Positions 26,002 through 34,809 of a DNA stretch of 64,000 nucleotides are shown here, one piece after another (the stretch's first letter is position 1; the number at the start of each line of letters is the position of its first letter). Position numbers and translations under genes: made by a program. Location of the stretch: assembly GCA_024644405.1 (NCBI GenBank), contig JAHELC010000038.1, forward strand, positions 62,001 through 126,000. Reading direction: 5' to 3'. The notes under the pieces were generated by a model, which searched no databases, was not told the origin of the DNA, and worked only from the letters and a program-made list of their open reading frames with translations. The stretch is from Nitrospinaceae bacterium (GTDB lineage: Bacteria; Nitrospinota; Nitrospinia; Nitrospinales; Nitrospinaceae).

Positions 26002-26706
26002 ATGAGCAAGGAAAATAAAATCTTACTGGTGGAAGATGAAAAACATCTCGCCAAGGGACTTTCGTATAACCTGGAAAAAGAAGGGTACAAGGTCACCGTG
26101 GCGGAAGACGGCCTGGCGGCCCTCGATTGTCTGGGGAAAAAGGAATATGACATGATGATCCTGGATCTCATGCTCCCCAAGCTGGGAGGCCTGGAGGTCA
26201 TCAAAAAAGTACGTGAAACCAACATCCGCTTTCCCGTCTTGATGCTGACCGCCAAAACCACCGACGAGGATCGCACCTTCGGCCTCGAAGCGGGAGCCGA
26301 CGATTACATCACCAAACCGTTTCATCTCCCGGAACTGTTGCTGCGCGTTAAAGGTATCCTGCGGCGCAAAGATTGGTATCAGGAGCCCGTTCGCAAACTG
26401 GAATATTTTGAGTTCGGCAAGATGTGGGTGGATTTCAACACAGGTAAAGCCAGGGGCTGCGAAGGAGAGTTTTACCTCACCTCCAAAGAGGTGCTGGTGA
26501 TGAACCTGTTGATTGCCAACCGGGGCAAGGTGGTCTCCCGAGAGGAGCTTCTCGAGAAAGTGTGGGGTTACAGCCCCAACACAGAAACTCGGACTGTGGA
26601 CAATTTCATCTCCCGCCTGCGGAAATATTTCGAGAAAAAACCGCAAAAACCACGCTACATCATCACGGTCCGTGAAAAGGGCTACCGCTTCACTGAAGAA
26701 TCCTGA
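26002..26706 (+). CDS. OmpR-family response regulator, 234 aa
   Basis: Receiver domain (residues 5-120) with phospho-acceptor D55 in MILDLMLPK and the conserved K in LTAKTTDE, followed by a winged-helix DNA-binding domain (about 135-232; NRGKVVSREELLEKVWGY). A GTG at 25984 overlapping the kinase stop is an alternative start; the ATG at 26002 begins at the usual family position. It is coupled to the kinase gene upstream. Its targets are unknown. Confidence 0.92.
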   Translation: MSKENKILLVEDEKHLAKGLSYNLEKEGYKVTVAEDGLAALDCLGKKEYDMMILDLMLPKLGGLEVIKKVRETNIRFPVLMLTAKTTDEDRTFGLEAGADDYITKPFHLPELLLRVKGILRRKDWYQEPVRKLEYFEFGKMWVDFNTGKARGCEGEFYLTSKEVLVMNLLIANRGKVVSREELLEKVWGYSPNTETRTVDNFISRLRKYFEKKPQKPRYIITVREKGYRFTEES

Positions 26707-26716
26707 TCACTATAAA

Positions 26717-28513
26717 TCAAAACGGCAGTTTGAATTTTTTCAATACGGAATCGGCACCCGGGACTTTTCCCAGTAATGCTTTTTCCGTGGCCTGACTCAA
26801 CAGGTCCTTGGAGGTCGATTCCTCTGTTTGTAGAATTTTTTTGAAATCCATCAGGCCGGCGACGGAACCGTTTGCCTCTGACAAGGGTTGGGCGGTCGAG
26901 GCGGCAATAGACTTTTTCAGATCGGCTTCAAAGGTCTTTATTTTTCCATCAAAAAGTTTCTTGACGGATTTCGCCAGGATTTGATCCAGGTCGGTTTTGA
27001 TGTTCAAGCTGTATTCGTCCGGAGTTCCGTTCACTTCTCCTTTGATGTAAAACTGGTTGATGGACTTCATGACATTTCCAAGAACGCGGGACATCTCGTC
27101 CTCGGCTTCCCCGGTTTGCGTGAATGAAGCCCCGTGCACCTTGACCGTAAAGTTGCCCTTTATGTTCTTTTCGTTTTGAATATCGATTTTTCCATTGATG
27201 TCCGCAAATCCCTCAGCCAAAGTCGCCCACTTTCCAAGGGGTACGGGTTTGATTTTCAGGGAATCTACATGAGTTTCCAGAAAATCCGCCGCCTCTGCCC
27301 GGGTCCGATCCAAAACCAATTTCAGTTTGAAGAGTTTGAATGTTTCGTTTTGGCTTCCTGCGAGGTTGAGATTGAACGGTTTGCCGTAAACTTTGGGATC
27401 GTCGGTCAGCCCCTGAAAAGCTCCCGCCACATCCTGGTCCCACACATTCATGGAAAGTTTGGCCTGCCGGATTAAAAAATCGGGAAACGGGTTGGGAGAA
27501 GTAAACTTTATAAATTGCCCCTTGCCCCGTGCCATCTTTTCCGGTTTCGGTTTAGAGTCGGAATCGCTTTTCAGGTAGGGGCTGATCATTTTGTAATATC
27601 CCCACGCTTTGTCGATTTTGGCTTTCAATGGACCGGAAACCATTTTGCTGATCAGACCCGTCCCGCTCTTCAGGTCGAGTGAATATTTTTTTCGCAATCG
27701 GTCAAAATCTTTTTTAGGCAGATCCTTGATTTGGGATGCAAGCTTTTGGGCTTGACGGATATCCGCCTCCAGGTTCTTTTTGAAATTTTGGACGGTATCG
27801 ATCCGGGTTTGGATGTCGTTCCGCAATGCCTTGATTTCGGTCGTGATCGACTGAATGGCCCGCGGATCCTTCAGATTTTTGCTTTTGGCTTGAAGATCCT
27901 TGATACGATTTTGGATTTGAGTCAGGCTTTCTTTGCTCAATTGCTGGTCGACCTGGGTTTGCCACTTGGTTTTAAGCGCTTCCAGGTCACCCTTGGTTTT
28001 TTCGACGACTTCAAGGGTTTCCAGGGTTTCATTTTTCAGGATATCCTTCGGGTTTTTAAAATCGAGTCCTTGAGGCATGCCAATATCAATGGAAGACTTC
28101 TCTTCGGATGCTTCATCGGATTTTTCGCTTACGGGTTTGTAAGCTTTGGCAGGCTTCTCCCTTTTCTGGTTCAGCCGCAGGCCTTCCAATTGCATGTCAT
28201 CGATGATTACTTTTTTGGAAAACGCCCGGTTTCCATCAAAATCAAACTTGATGCGGCCGGCTTGCACCAGGTTTTCATCCAGTTTGTCGGCGTTTGCGAT
28301 CTGGAGGTTTCCAATATCCATCGACTGGGACAGGAGTGAGGTGGATACCGAACCTACATCGATCTGCGACTCCATCACTTGGGAACCCCGATCTTCAATC
28401 GTATCTTTAATGATACCGTCCAGAAACAGCACAAAAAAACCACCGATCAAGAGAGTTAGGACCACAAAAACGGAGATCCCCAGAACTCTGAATTTTTTGT
28501 TGGGAGGTGTCAT
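26717..28513 (-). CDS. TIGR03545-like envelope protein, 598 aa
   Basis: An N-terminal membrane anchor (about 9-31) is followed by a beta-rich AsmA-like segment. Then comes a long coiled coil (about 150-270, e.g. LQAKSKNLKDPRAIQSITTE), and a second beta-rich part ends near residue 520. The domain order and the gene partner match the family TIGR03545. The function is not established; lipid-handling in the envelope is a possibility by analogy to AsmA. Its ATG overlaps the stop of the upstream gene by 4 bases, so the two are translationally coupled. Confidence 0.8.
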   Translation of the reverse strand: MTPPNKKFRVLGISVFVVLTLLIGGFFVLFLDGIIKDTIEDRGSQVMESQIDVGSVSTSLLSQSMDIGNLQIANADKLDENLVQAGRIKFDFDGNRAFSKKVIIDDMQLEGLRLNQKREKPAKAYKPVSEKSDEASEEKSSIDIGMPQGLDFKNPKDILKNETLETLEVVEKTKGDLEALKTKWQTQVDQQLSKESLTQIQNRIKDLQAKSKNLKDPRAIQSITTEIKALRNDIQTRIDTVQNFKKNLEADIRQAQKLASQIKDLPKKDFDRLRKKYSLDLKSGTGLISKMVSGPLKAKIDKAWGYYKMISPYLKSDSDSKPKPEKMARGKGQFIKFTSPNPFPDFLIRQAKLSMNVWDQDVAGAFQGLTDDPKVYGKPFNLNLAGSQNETFKLFKLKLVLDRTRAEAADFLETHVDSLKIKPVPLGKWATLAEGFADINGKIDIQNEKNIKGNFTVKVHGASFTQTGEAEDEMSRVLGNVMKSINQFYIKGEVNGTPDEYSLNIKTDLDQILAKSVKKLFDGKIKTFEADLKKSIAASTAQPLSEANGSVAGLMDFKKILQTEESTSKDLLSQATEKALLGKVPGADSVLKKFKLPF

Positions 28514-29004
28514 GAATGTTTCCCGTAAATGTCTAATACCTTCAGAAATTTTAAAACGGGGAATTTGCCAATGAAAGCATTGTAAACGTCCCGGTATTTC
28601 ACGACCAGCACGTTGAACAGGAAAAACAAAGGCACCGCCGCCGCCAATGTCGTTATCAGGCTACCCATGACAATGGTGTTGTTCAGGTTCGCCAGAAGCA
28701 AAATGGGGCAACTGAAAAACTGGGTCCAGAACTCTTCCAGCCCCTGGGAAGTCAAAATTGCAAAACCCAATTGATGAAATAAGGGATCCAGGGCGTAGGC
28801 GATCAGGGAGAATAAGGCACAGCTGACGATCACCATGCTGATATTCACATTGATGATGAGAGCCAGAAACACGATGACCAGATTGTGGAGGCTGAGGAAG
28901 GGGGTGAGACCCAGAATCGAACCGAAAATGATCCCCAGACTGATTTGCCAGGGGGCCTCGTTGGAATTCAGGGCTTTTAATACTTTGATGACCAGACGGA
29001 GCAT
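28510..29004 (-). CDS. TIGR03546-like membrane protein (DUF2062-related), 164 aa
   Basis: Small inner-membrane protein with three to four hydrophobic helices and the motif GIIFGSILGLTPFLSLHN, seen in DUF2062/TIGR03546 proteins. It pairs with the TIGR03545-like gene downstream through an ATGA-type overlap, the arrangement known for these two families. The function is unknown. Confidence 0.82.
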   Translation of the reverse strand: MLRLVIKVLKALNSNEAPWQISLGIIFGSILGLTPFLSLHNLVIVFLALIINVNISMVIVSCALFSLIAYALDPLFHQLGFAILTSQGLEEFWTQFFSCPILLLANLNNTIVMGSLITTLAAAVPLFFLFNVLVVKYRDVYNAFIGKFPVLKFLKVLDIYGKHS

Positions 29005-29216
29005 GGATCCACCCTCATCAATGAACAGGTTTGAAAATCACTCTATTTCGGGCTACCCCAGGAAATATGTGCGCAAGTGTACCACATCCATTGCCCAGGT
29101 AAACGTTTTTACTTGGATCGATCCACATCCTTGTTTACCATGGAAGAAAGACCCTTTAAGCGCCCTCAAATTCATATCAAAAAAACACGAATTAGTCCAA
29201 ATTAGGTAATTCCGCC

Positions 29217-29885
29217 ATGCCCCTTACTTCGAACAAAGGTAAGAGAAAATATGCCACGGAGGATCGGAAATTTAAAAAGCCCCTGACTCCGCAGGAGCCG
29301 GAGGCGGCCCCCGGTCTATGGGCGCAACTCTGGGCCACAGCGGTCGAACCGGCTTCCCGGCCCTGGAAACCCGTCCCTTTTTGGGCGCTGGCGGTGACCT
29401 CCGTTTGCTTCGCGTTTCTGATGTATTTGCTGAAAACGGATTTATTGGGCCATCATTCCTTTTGGATGAGGGGGTTGCATAGGGTAAACTTGGTCTTCCA
29501 TGAATTCGGCCACCCCGCGTTCAGTTTTTTTGGGCAGACCATGAGTATTCTGGGGGGAACGCTGGGGCAACTCCTGATTCCCCTGATCGTGACCGTGGCC
29601 TTCTGGCGGCAACGTGATGCCCTCGGGTGTGCGATCGGCGGGTTCTGGTTTTTTGAAAATTTTCTGGATGTGGCCGTGTATATGGCCGATGCTCAGGTCC
29701 TGCTTTTGCCGTTGATCGGCGGCTTGGGAAGCGAAGCCCATGATTGGAGAAATCTATTCACGATGTGGGGCGTGCTGGATAACACACCGGTCATCGCAGG
29801 AACCACCAACACTCTCGGGTGGCTCGGAATGGTTGCCACGTGGGTCTGGTTGAGCTGGCGGTGGTTGTGCAGCAAAAACAATTGA
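29217..29885 (+). CDS. HExxH-containing multipass membrane protein, 222 aa
   Basis: After a charged cytoplasmic tail of about 60 residues come four to five membrane helices. VFHEFGHPAF places an HExxH (H95-H99) at the edge of a helix, as in M50 site-2-type proteases. Candidate third ligands are in FFENFLDVAVYMADA. Canonical PDZ and NxDG motifs are missing, so protease activity is a guess. TTAGGTAA precedes the ATG. A 70-codon gene follows 10 bases later. Confidence 0.75.
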   Translation: MPLTSNKGKRKYATEDRKFKKPLTPQEPEAAPGLWAQLWATAVEPASRPWKPVPFWALAVTSVCFAFLMYLLKTDLLGHHSFWMRGLHRVNLVFHEFGHPAFSFFGQTMSILGGTLGQLLIPLIVTVAFWRQRDALGCAIGGFWFFENFLDVAVYMADAQVLLLPLIGGLGSEAHDWRNLFTMWGVLDNTPVIAGTTNTLGWLGMVATWVWLSWRWLCSKNN

Positions 29886-29895
29886 AACGGATTGG

Positions 29896-30108
29896 ATGAC
29901 AATGGATCCACATATCGAAAAACTACTCGTCGCGTTTATGGTTTTGATCGAGGAAAATGGAGGGTCCTGCAGTTTGGATACCGACGCATTTCAAAAAATG
30001 TTTGAGGTTCGGCATAATAAAGGGATTCAGGTTCGGGAATCGAAGGAGTCTATGGTCTTTACGATTGGAGATATGCCTGTCAACCCGGACGATGCCATGC
30101 TGAATTGA
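29896..30108 (+). CDS. Small hypothetical protein, 70 aa
   Basis: Short soluble protein beginning MTMDPHIEKLLVAFMVLIEE, with a single cysteine pair-like CSLD region and a beta-rich C-terminal half (ESKESMVFTIGDMPV). No family recognised. It follows the membrane HExxH gene after 10 bases and is probably cotranslated with it. A second ATG two codons in is also possible. Confidence 0.55.
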   Translation: MTMDPHIEKLLVAFMVLIEENGGSCSLDTDAFQKMFEVRHNKGIQVRESKESMVFTIGDMPVNPDDAMLN

Positions 30109-30135
30109 GAAAAGTGGCGAACGCACTGCTGGCCT

Positions 30136-31566
30136 ATGGTGTGGTATAAACTTATCCGACTTCTTTGCCTGTGTGCTGCCCTTTTCCTGGGAGGCGCTTT
30201 TCTGCTGCCGGGCCGTCCAGCTGTTGCCGAAACCGGCAACTCGCCTCCTTCCTACAACGCATCGCGTTATCTCGAAGACTACCGATATTTGAAAGATCCC
30301 GCCCGGCGCACCGATTACTGGGATCGACTCAAATACATTCCCCTTGATGACTCCGGCACCGTTTACCTGTCCTTCGGTGGCGAAACCCGCCAGCACTACG
30401 AAAGCATCCGCAACGAGAACTGGGGAGCGACCGTCGAGGACAACAACGGCTGGTACCTGCAACGCTATTTACTGCACGCCGATCTCAATGTGGGAAACCG
30501 GCTCCGCCTGTTCTCGCAGATTCAGAGCGGCATCGAAACCGGGCGTTCCGGAGGGCCGCGCGGGGTGGACGAGGACCGGCTGGATATCAATCAATTGTTT
30601 CTGGACTTTTCCCCGCTTTCCTCAAACAATAAAAATCTTACAATCCGGGTTGGCCGGCAGGAAATCATTTTCGGCTCCCGGCGATTCTTCAATTATCGCG
30701 AACGTCCCAACCTGCGCCTCAGTCACGACGCCGTACAACTCATGGCGAAAATGGGACGCACGGATTTCACTGCGTTTGCCGGCAGGCCGGTGGAAATCGA
30801 CCGCGATTATTTTGACAACAACTCCGGCAACGAGCATTCGTTCTGGGGCCTGTATACGGTGACGGACCTCGCTGGGTCGTTTCCGCAACAGGTGGATCTC
30901 TATTACATCGGACTCAACCGCGAACAGGCGCGATTCGACCAGGGGGCGGCGAACGAAATCCGGCACAGCGTCGGGACCCGGTTATCAGGAAAGCAGGGCG
31001 CGCTCGATTACAATTTCGAGTTTATGGTTCAGTTCGGGAGTTTCGGAGATTCCACCATCAGCGCCTACACCCTGGCTTCTGACACGGGTTACACCTGGAA
31101 GTTGGGAAGCGACTCCCAAATCCGGTTCAGCCTGCGGGCGGATATTTACAGCGGCGACGACGATCCGAATGACGGCGACCTCAATGCCTTCAACCCGTTT
31201 TTCCCAAAGGGCAAACACATCAGCCAGCTGGCGGCTACCGGGTTGATCAACCAGCGCGACCTGCATCCCCGGATCGACATCCAGTTCAACCAACACTGGT
31301 CCCTGAGGCTCAGTACGGAATTCATCTGGCGGGACAGTCTGGATGACGGTATTTATTCCATCGCCAACGGTTTGTTGAAAACGGGGCAGTCCAGCCGGGC
31401 GCGCTATGTCGGCACCCAACCGGAGGTGGAACTGAAATGGCAGGTGGACCGCCACCTCGATATCAAGGGGATTTTCAATTTCTTCGATGCCGGACCCTAT
31501 ATCCGGGAAACTCCGCCCGGCAACGATATCGTTTATCTCGGTACTATGGCGACTTACCGATTTTAA
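30136..31566 (+). CDS. Alginate-export-family outer-membrane porin, 476 aa
   Basis: A signal peptide (about 1-32) precedes a large beta-barrel of the Alginate_exp type. Recognisable segments are RYLEDYRYLKDP, WDRLKYIPL, LSFGGETRQHYE, VGRQEIIFGSRRF and the terminal strand YLGTMATYRF ending in Phe. These proteins form outer-membrane channels for anionic substrates; substrate identity is not predictable. The stop overlaps that of the convergent DUF190 gene (TTAA). Confidence 0.87.
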   Translation: MVWYKLIRLLCLCAALFLGGAFLLPGRPAVAETGNSPPSYNASRYLEDYRYLKDPARRTDYWDRLKYIPLDDSGTVYLSFGGETRQHYESIRNENWGATVEDNNGWYLQRYLLHADLNVGNRLRLFSQIQSGIETGRSGGPRGVDEDRLDINQLFLDFSPLSSNNKNLTIRVGRQEIIFGSRRFFNYRERPNLRLSHDAVQLMAKMGRTDFTAFAGRPVEIDRDYFDNNSGNEHSFWGLYTVTDLAGSFPQQVDLYYIGLNREQARFDQGAANEIRHSVGTRLSGKQGALDYNFEFMVQFGSFGDSTISAYTLASDTGYTWKLGSDSQIRFSLRADIYSGDDDPNDGDLNAFNPFFPKGKHISQLAATGLINQRDLHPRIDIQFNQHWSLRLSTEFIWRDSLDDGIYSIANGLLKTGQSSRARYVGTQPEVELKWQVDRHLDIKGIFNFFDAGPYIRETPPGNDIVYLGTMATYRF

Positions 31567-31910
31567 GAAGACGTTTTATCGTTGCCCTCGTACAGGATGA
31601 TCTTCACCTTCTCCTCGGTGATCAATCCCTCGGTGACGATCTCATCCAGCTTGGGTTTGACCGCGTCGATCTTGGCCTGTGTGTCCGCCACCTCCACTAC
31701 AATGGGAAGGTCGGTGGACAGTCTTAAAATGGAAGTGGTGTGGGCATGACTGGACTTTCCGAAACCGTCGATGCCGCGCAACACCGTCGCCCCCGCCAGG
31801 CCTTCTTTCCGGAAAAACTCCACCAGGTATTTGTACAGGTGTTTCCCCTTATACTGGGTGGACTCGCCGATAAAAATCCGCAATAAAATGGCATCGCTTT
31901 CTTTTTTCAT
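31563..31910 (-). CDS. DUF190 family protein, 115 aa
   Basis: GlnB-like ferredoxin-fold protein with LLRIFIGESTQYKGKHLYKY and GIDGFGKSSHAHT, both diagnostic of DUF190. Genes of this family are commonly linked with crcB, and here crcB ends 10 bases upstream. A regulatory or accessory role in fluoride export is inferred from that linkage. Confidence 0.9.
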   Translation of the reverse strand: MKKESDAILLRIFIGESTQYKGKHLYKYLVEFFRKEGLAGATVLRGIDGFGKSSHAHTTSILRLSTDLPIVVEVADTQAKIDAVKPKLDEIVTEGLITEEKVKIILYEGNDKTSS

Positions 31911-31920
31911 AATCGACTCG

Positions 31921-32289
31921 TTATAGATTCAAGGTGATAATTTTTCCCAGATAAATGGCCAGCAGGGTGAGGCCGACCGAACCGATGACGTTGGCGCTGA
32001 ATAACATATGTTCCTGCTGCTCCAGCAGCTTGAACGACTCGTAACTGAAAGTCGACATGGTGGTGAAGGACCCCAGCAAGCCGATGGACAGAAAGATCCG
32101 GGTTTCCTCGTTGAAGTATCCTTTATACTCGGACAGGAACATGACCATCGCCAGAATAAAACTGCCGATGAAGTTGACCACCAGTGTGCCCAGGGGAAAG
32201 GTCACCACTCCCGCCTGCACCCAGCCGCTGATCCAGTAGCGGAGAAGCGCACCGGCGAATCCGCCTATCCCGATCCACAAGATAATCAA
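31921..32289 (-). CDS. crcB: Fluoride channel CrcB/Fluc, 122 aa
   Basis: Four-helix membrane protein that works as a dual-topology dimer exporting fluoride. The conserved GGFAGALLRYW, the Asn of VVNFIGSF and the GSFTTMSTFS signature are intact. It starts with TTG at 32289, supported by GGGAG 7 bases upstream; no earlier ATG exists. No fluoride riboswitch is visible in the leader. It is in an operon with DUF190. Confidence 0.92.
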   Translation of the reverse strand: MIILWIGIGGFAGALLRYWISGWVQAGVVTFPLGTLVVNFIGSFILAMVMFLSEYKGYFNEETRIFLSIGLLGSFTTMSTFSYESFKLLEQQEHMLFSANVIGSVGLTLLAIYLGKIITLNL

Positions 32290-32375
32290 AGCTTCACTCC
32301 CGTCCGAAACGTTCCGATCGATATTCTGCCTGTTTTATACACTGGAATTCAATGAGGAAAAAGAGTTTTAAGGTT

Positions 32376-33344
32376 TCAGCCGGGCAGGATGTGCGTGCCC
32401 GTTCGCCCGGCCACCGCCTCGGCTAATTGGTTGAGATGCGCGATCACGGTTCTTTTGCCGCCGTTTTTGAGAAAATAAAGAGCGGCCTCCACCTTGGGTT
32501 TCATACTGCCTTCGAGGAAATGGCCTTCTCGCAACCAGGTATCCATTTCGGAGGCGGTTGCCGTTTCAATGGGACTTTGTTCCGGTTGGTTGAAATTCAG
32601 GCACACATGATCGACCTGCGTCAGGATCACCAGGGTGTCGATGCCGATGCGGGAGGCGAGTAACGCGCTGGTGCGGTCCTTGTCGATCACCGCTTCGATG
32701 CCTTCCAGTTCTCCCTGTGCGTTGCGGTACACCGGAACTCCGCCGCCGCCGGCGCCGATGGCGATGCATCCCCGGTCCAGCAGATCGTGAAAAATGGCTT
32801 CTTCGACAATCTCCAGTGGTTGCGGCGAAGGAATCATACGCCGCCAACCGCGCCCCGCGTCTTCCTTCAGAATCCATCCGTGCTCTTTCGTCAAGCGTGC
32901 GGCTTCGTCTTTTTTATAAAACACGCCAATGGGTTTGGTCGGATTCTGAAAGCCGGGGTCGTTCGGGTCCACCACCACCTGTGTGATCACGGAAAATGAT
33001 TTCTTGTCGATGCCGTGTTGCTGGCACACGTTGTCGAATACATTTTGTAAAATATACCCGATGCGCCCCTGGCTGTCCGCCACGCACACGTCGAGGGTGA
33101 TCTGGCGGGGAAACTCGTGTGCCGTCAATTCCTGCTGCCGAAAAATCTGTCCGACCTGGGGTCCGTTGCCGTGCGTGAGGATAATGGTTTCGTATCCTTC
33201 CTTTAAGAGCGGCACCAGTTGTTCCATGCTCCGGCGGGCGACGATGAACTCCTCCTTTTGTACGGGTTTGTGGTCACCGGGGACGTTCAGCGCGTTGCCG
33301 CCGAAAGCGATCAGCAGACTGGGTTTTCCCGAGGGTGTATTCAA
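32376..33344 (-). CDS. arcC: Carbamate kinase, 322 aa
   Basis: Amino-acid-kinase fold with LLIAFGGNAL, THGNGPQVG, GAGGGGVPV and the VIDKDRTSALLA nucleotide site, all typical of ArcC. It catalyses the reversible reaction of carbamoyl phosphate and ADP to ATP and carbamate. No arginine deiminase or ornithine transcarbamylase gene is nearby. The only start compatible with the conserved N-terminus is TTG at 33344, three bases after the stop of the upstream P-loop gene, so translation is probably coupled. Confidence 0.92.
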   Translation of the reverse strand: MNTPSGKPSLLIAFGGNALNVPGDHKPVQKEEFIVARRSMEQLVPLLKEGYETIILTHGNGPQVGQIFRQQELTAHEFPRQITLDVCVADSQGRIGYILQNVFDNVCQQHGIDKKSFSVITQVVVDPNDPGFQNPTKPIGVFYKKDEAARLTKEHGWILKEDAGRGWRRMIPSPQPLEIVEEAIFHDLLDRGCIAIGAGGGGVPVYRNAQGELEGIEAVIDKDRTSALLASRIGIDTLVILTQVDHVCLNFNQPEQSPIETATASEMDTWLREGHFLEGSMKPKVEAALYFLKNGGKRTVIAHLNQLAEAVAGRTGTHILPG

Positions 33345-33347
33345 GGT

Positions 33348-34664
33348 TTATCCGGTAAAAGGTTTCAAGACGGCTTGCAGGTTGGGGGAACCGATCTCCT
33401 GCAATTCGTAGGTGACGCGCACCGTGGGTTTCTGGATGTTGACGACACGGTTCAAATCGATGGGCGTGCCGATGATGACGAGATCACAATCAACGGCATT
33501 GATGGTGGTCTCCAGGTCACGGATTTGTTCCGGGCCGTAACCCATCGCCGGGAGAAGCGCGCCAACCTTCGGGTATTTGGCAAATGTATCTTTAATGGAC
33601 CCCGCCGCCCAGGGACGGGGATCGATGATTTCCTTCGCGCCGAACTGGCGGGCTGCGATAGTTCCCGCGCCGTAGGGCATCTCGCCGTGTGTCAGCGTCG
33701 GGCCGTCCTCGATCACCAGCACCCGTTTGCCCTGTATCTGTTCCCGCCCCTCGACGGTGATCGGCGATGCGGCTTCGATGACTTTCGCTTGCGGATTGGT
33801 TTTGGTGATGGTGTGGCGGAGTTTGTCGACTTCGATGGCCTTGGCCGTGTCCATTTTGTTGATGATGACCACCTGTGCCCGTCGCAGGTTGGTTTCGCCG
33901 GGATGATAACGCGTTTCATGTCCCGTGCGATGGGGGTCGGTCACCACGATTTCCAGGTCCGATACGTAAAACGGAAGATCGTTGTTGCCGCCGTCCCACA
34001 GAATGATCTCCGCTTCCTGTTCGGCTTCCCGCAGGATGGCTTCGTAATCGACCCCGGCGTAGACCACCCCGCCCATGGCGATGTAGGGTTCGTATTCCTC
34101 CATCTCCTCGATCGTGCAGTCGTGCTTTTTGAAATCTTCCAATGCCGCAAAGCGTTGCACCTTTTGTTTGGCGAGATTGCCGTAGGGCATGGCGTGGCGG
34201 ATGGCGACGGCTTGTTTCCCGGCGGATTTTAAAATCTGCATGACCTTGCGCGTGGTCTGGGATTTTCCGCAGCCGGTGCGCGTGGCGCAAATGGAAACCA
34301 CGGGCTTGGAGGATTTCAGCATGGTGCTGTCGGGTCCCATCAGCCAGAAATCCGCCCCTGCGGCGAGGACCGCTGAGGCCTTGTGCATGACCGTCTCGTG
34401 CGTCACGTCGCTGTAGGCGAAGATCACGCGATTCACCCGGTGCTTTTTAATCAGGCCGGCTAGCTCTTCTTCCGGGTGGATGGGGATGCCGCTGGGGTAG
34501 AGTTTTCCGGACAGGCTTGCGGGATACGTTTTGTCGTCGATGCCCGGTATCTGCGTGGCGGTGAAGGCGATGACGTCGTATCCCGGATTGTTCCGGAACG
34601 CCACGTTGAAGTTGTGAAAATCGCGTCCCGCCGCCCCCATGATGATGATTTTGATTTTAGCCAT
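33348..34664 (-). CDS. Cyclic 2,3-diphosphoglycerate synthetase-like P-loop protein, 438 aa
   Basis: A Rossmann-type N-terminal part (KIIIMGAAGRDFHNFN) is followed by a P-loop at residues 128-137 (TRTGCGKSQT), then ILWDGGNND and VIINKMDTA, which resemble GTPase or kinase motifs. The length and motif order match the family annotated as cyclic 2,3-diphosphoglycerate synthetase, best known from thermophilic archaea. In a mesophilic bacterium the true substrate is open. It is coupled to carbamate kinase, which suggests a shared acyl- or carbamoyl-phosphate-related role (inference). Confidence 0.8.
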   Translation of the reverse strand: MAKIKIIIMGAAGRDFHNFNVAFRNNPGYDVIAFTATQIPGIDDKTYPASLSGKLYPSGIPIHPEEELAGLIKKHRVNRVIFAYSDVTHETVMHKASAVLAAGADFWLMGPDSTMLKSSKPVVSICATRTGCGKSQTTRKVMQILKSAGKQAVAIRHAMPYGNLAKQKVQRFAALEDFKKHDCTIEEMEEYEPYIAMGGVVYAGVDYEAILREAEQEAEIILWDGGNNDLPFYVSDLEIVVTDPHRTGHETRYHPGETNLRRAQVVIINKMDTAKAIEVDKLRHTITKTNPQAKVIEAASPITVEGREQIQGKRVLVIEDGPTLTHGEMPYGAGTIAARQFGAKEIIDPRPWAAGSIKDTFAKYPKVGALLPAMGYGPEQIRDLETTINAVDCDLVIIGTPIDLNRVVNIQKPTVRVTYELQEIGSPNLQAVLKPFTG

Positions 34665-34809
34665 GATCTCCCGTTCCGTTTTCTGCCATTGTATTATAGC
34701 TAAATAATGGTAATGAAAAATAAATTTAGAAAATCATTTTGCCAAGATTATCGACAGGAATTCCGGGTAGGAAAGAGCTTGGTTTTTCCGAAGGGTTTAA
34801 ACGATGAGG

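Noticed and set aside
32290-32375. Fluoride riboswitch upstream of crcB
   Set aside because: I looked for the GGNGATGG and ACTCC-type conserved elements in the crcB leader on the minus strand and did not find them.
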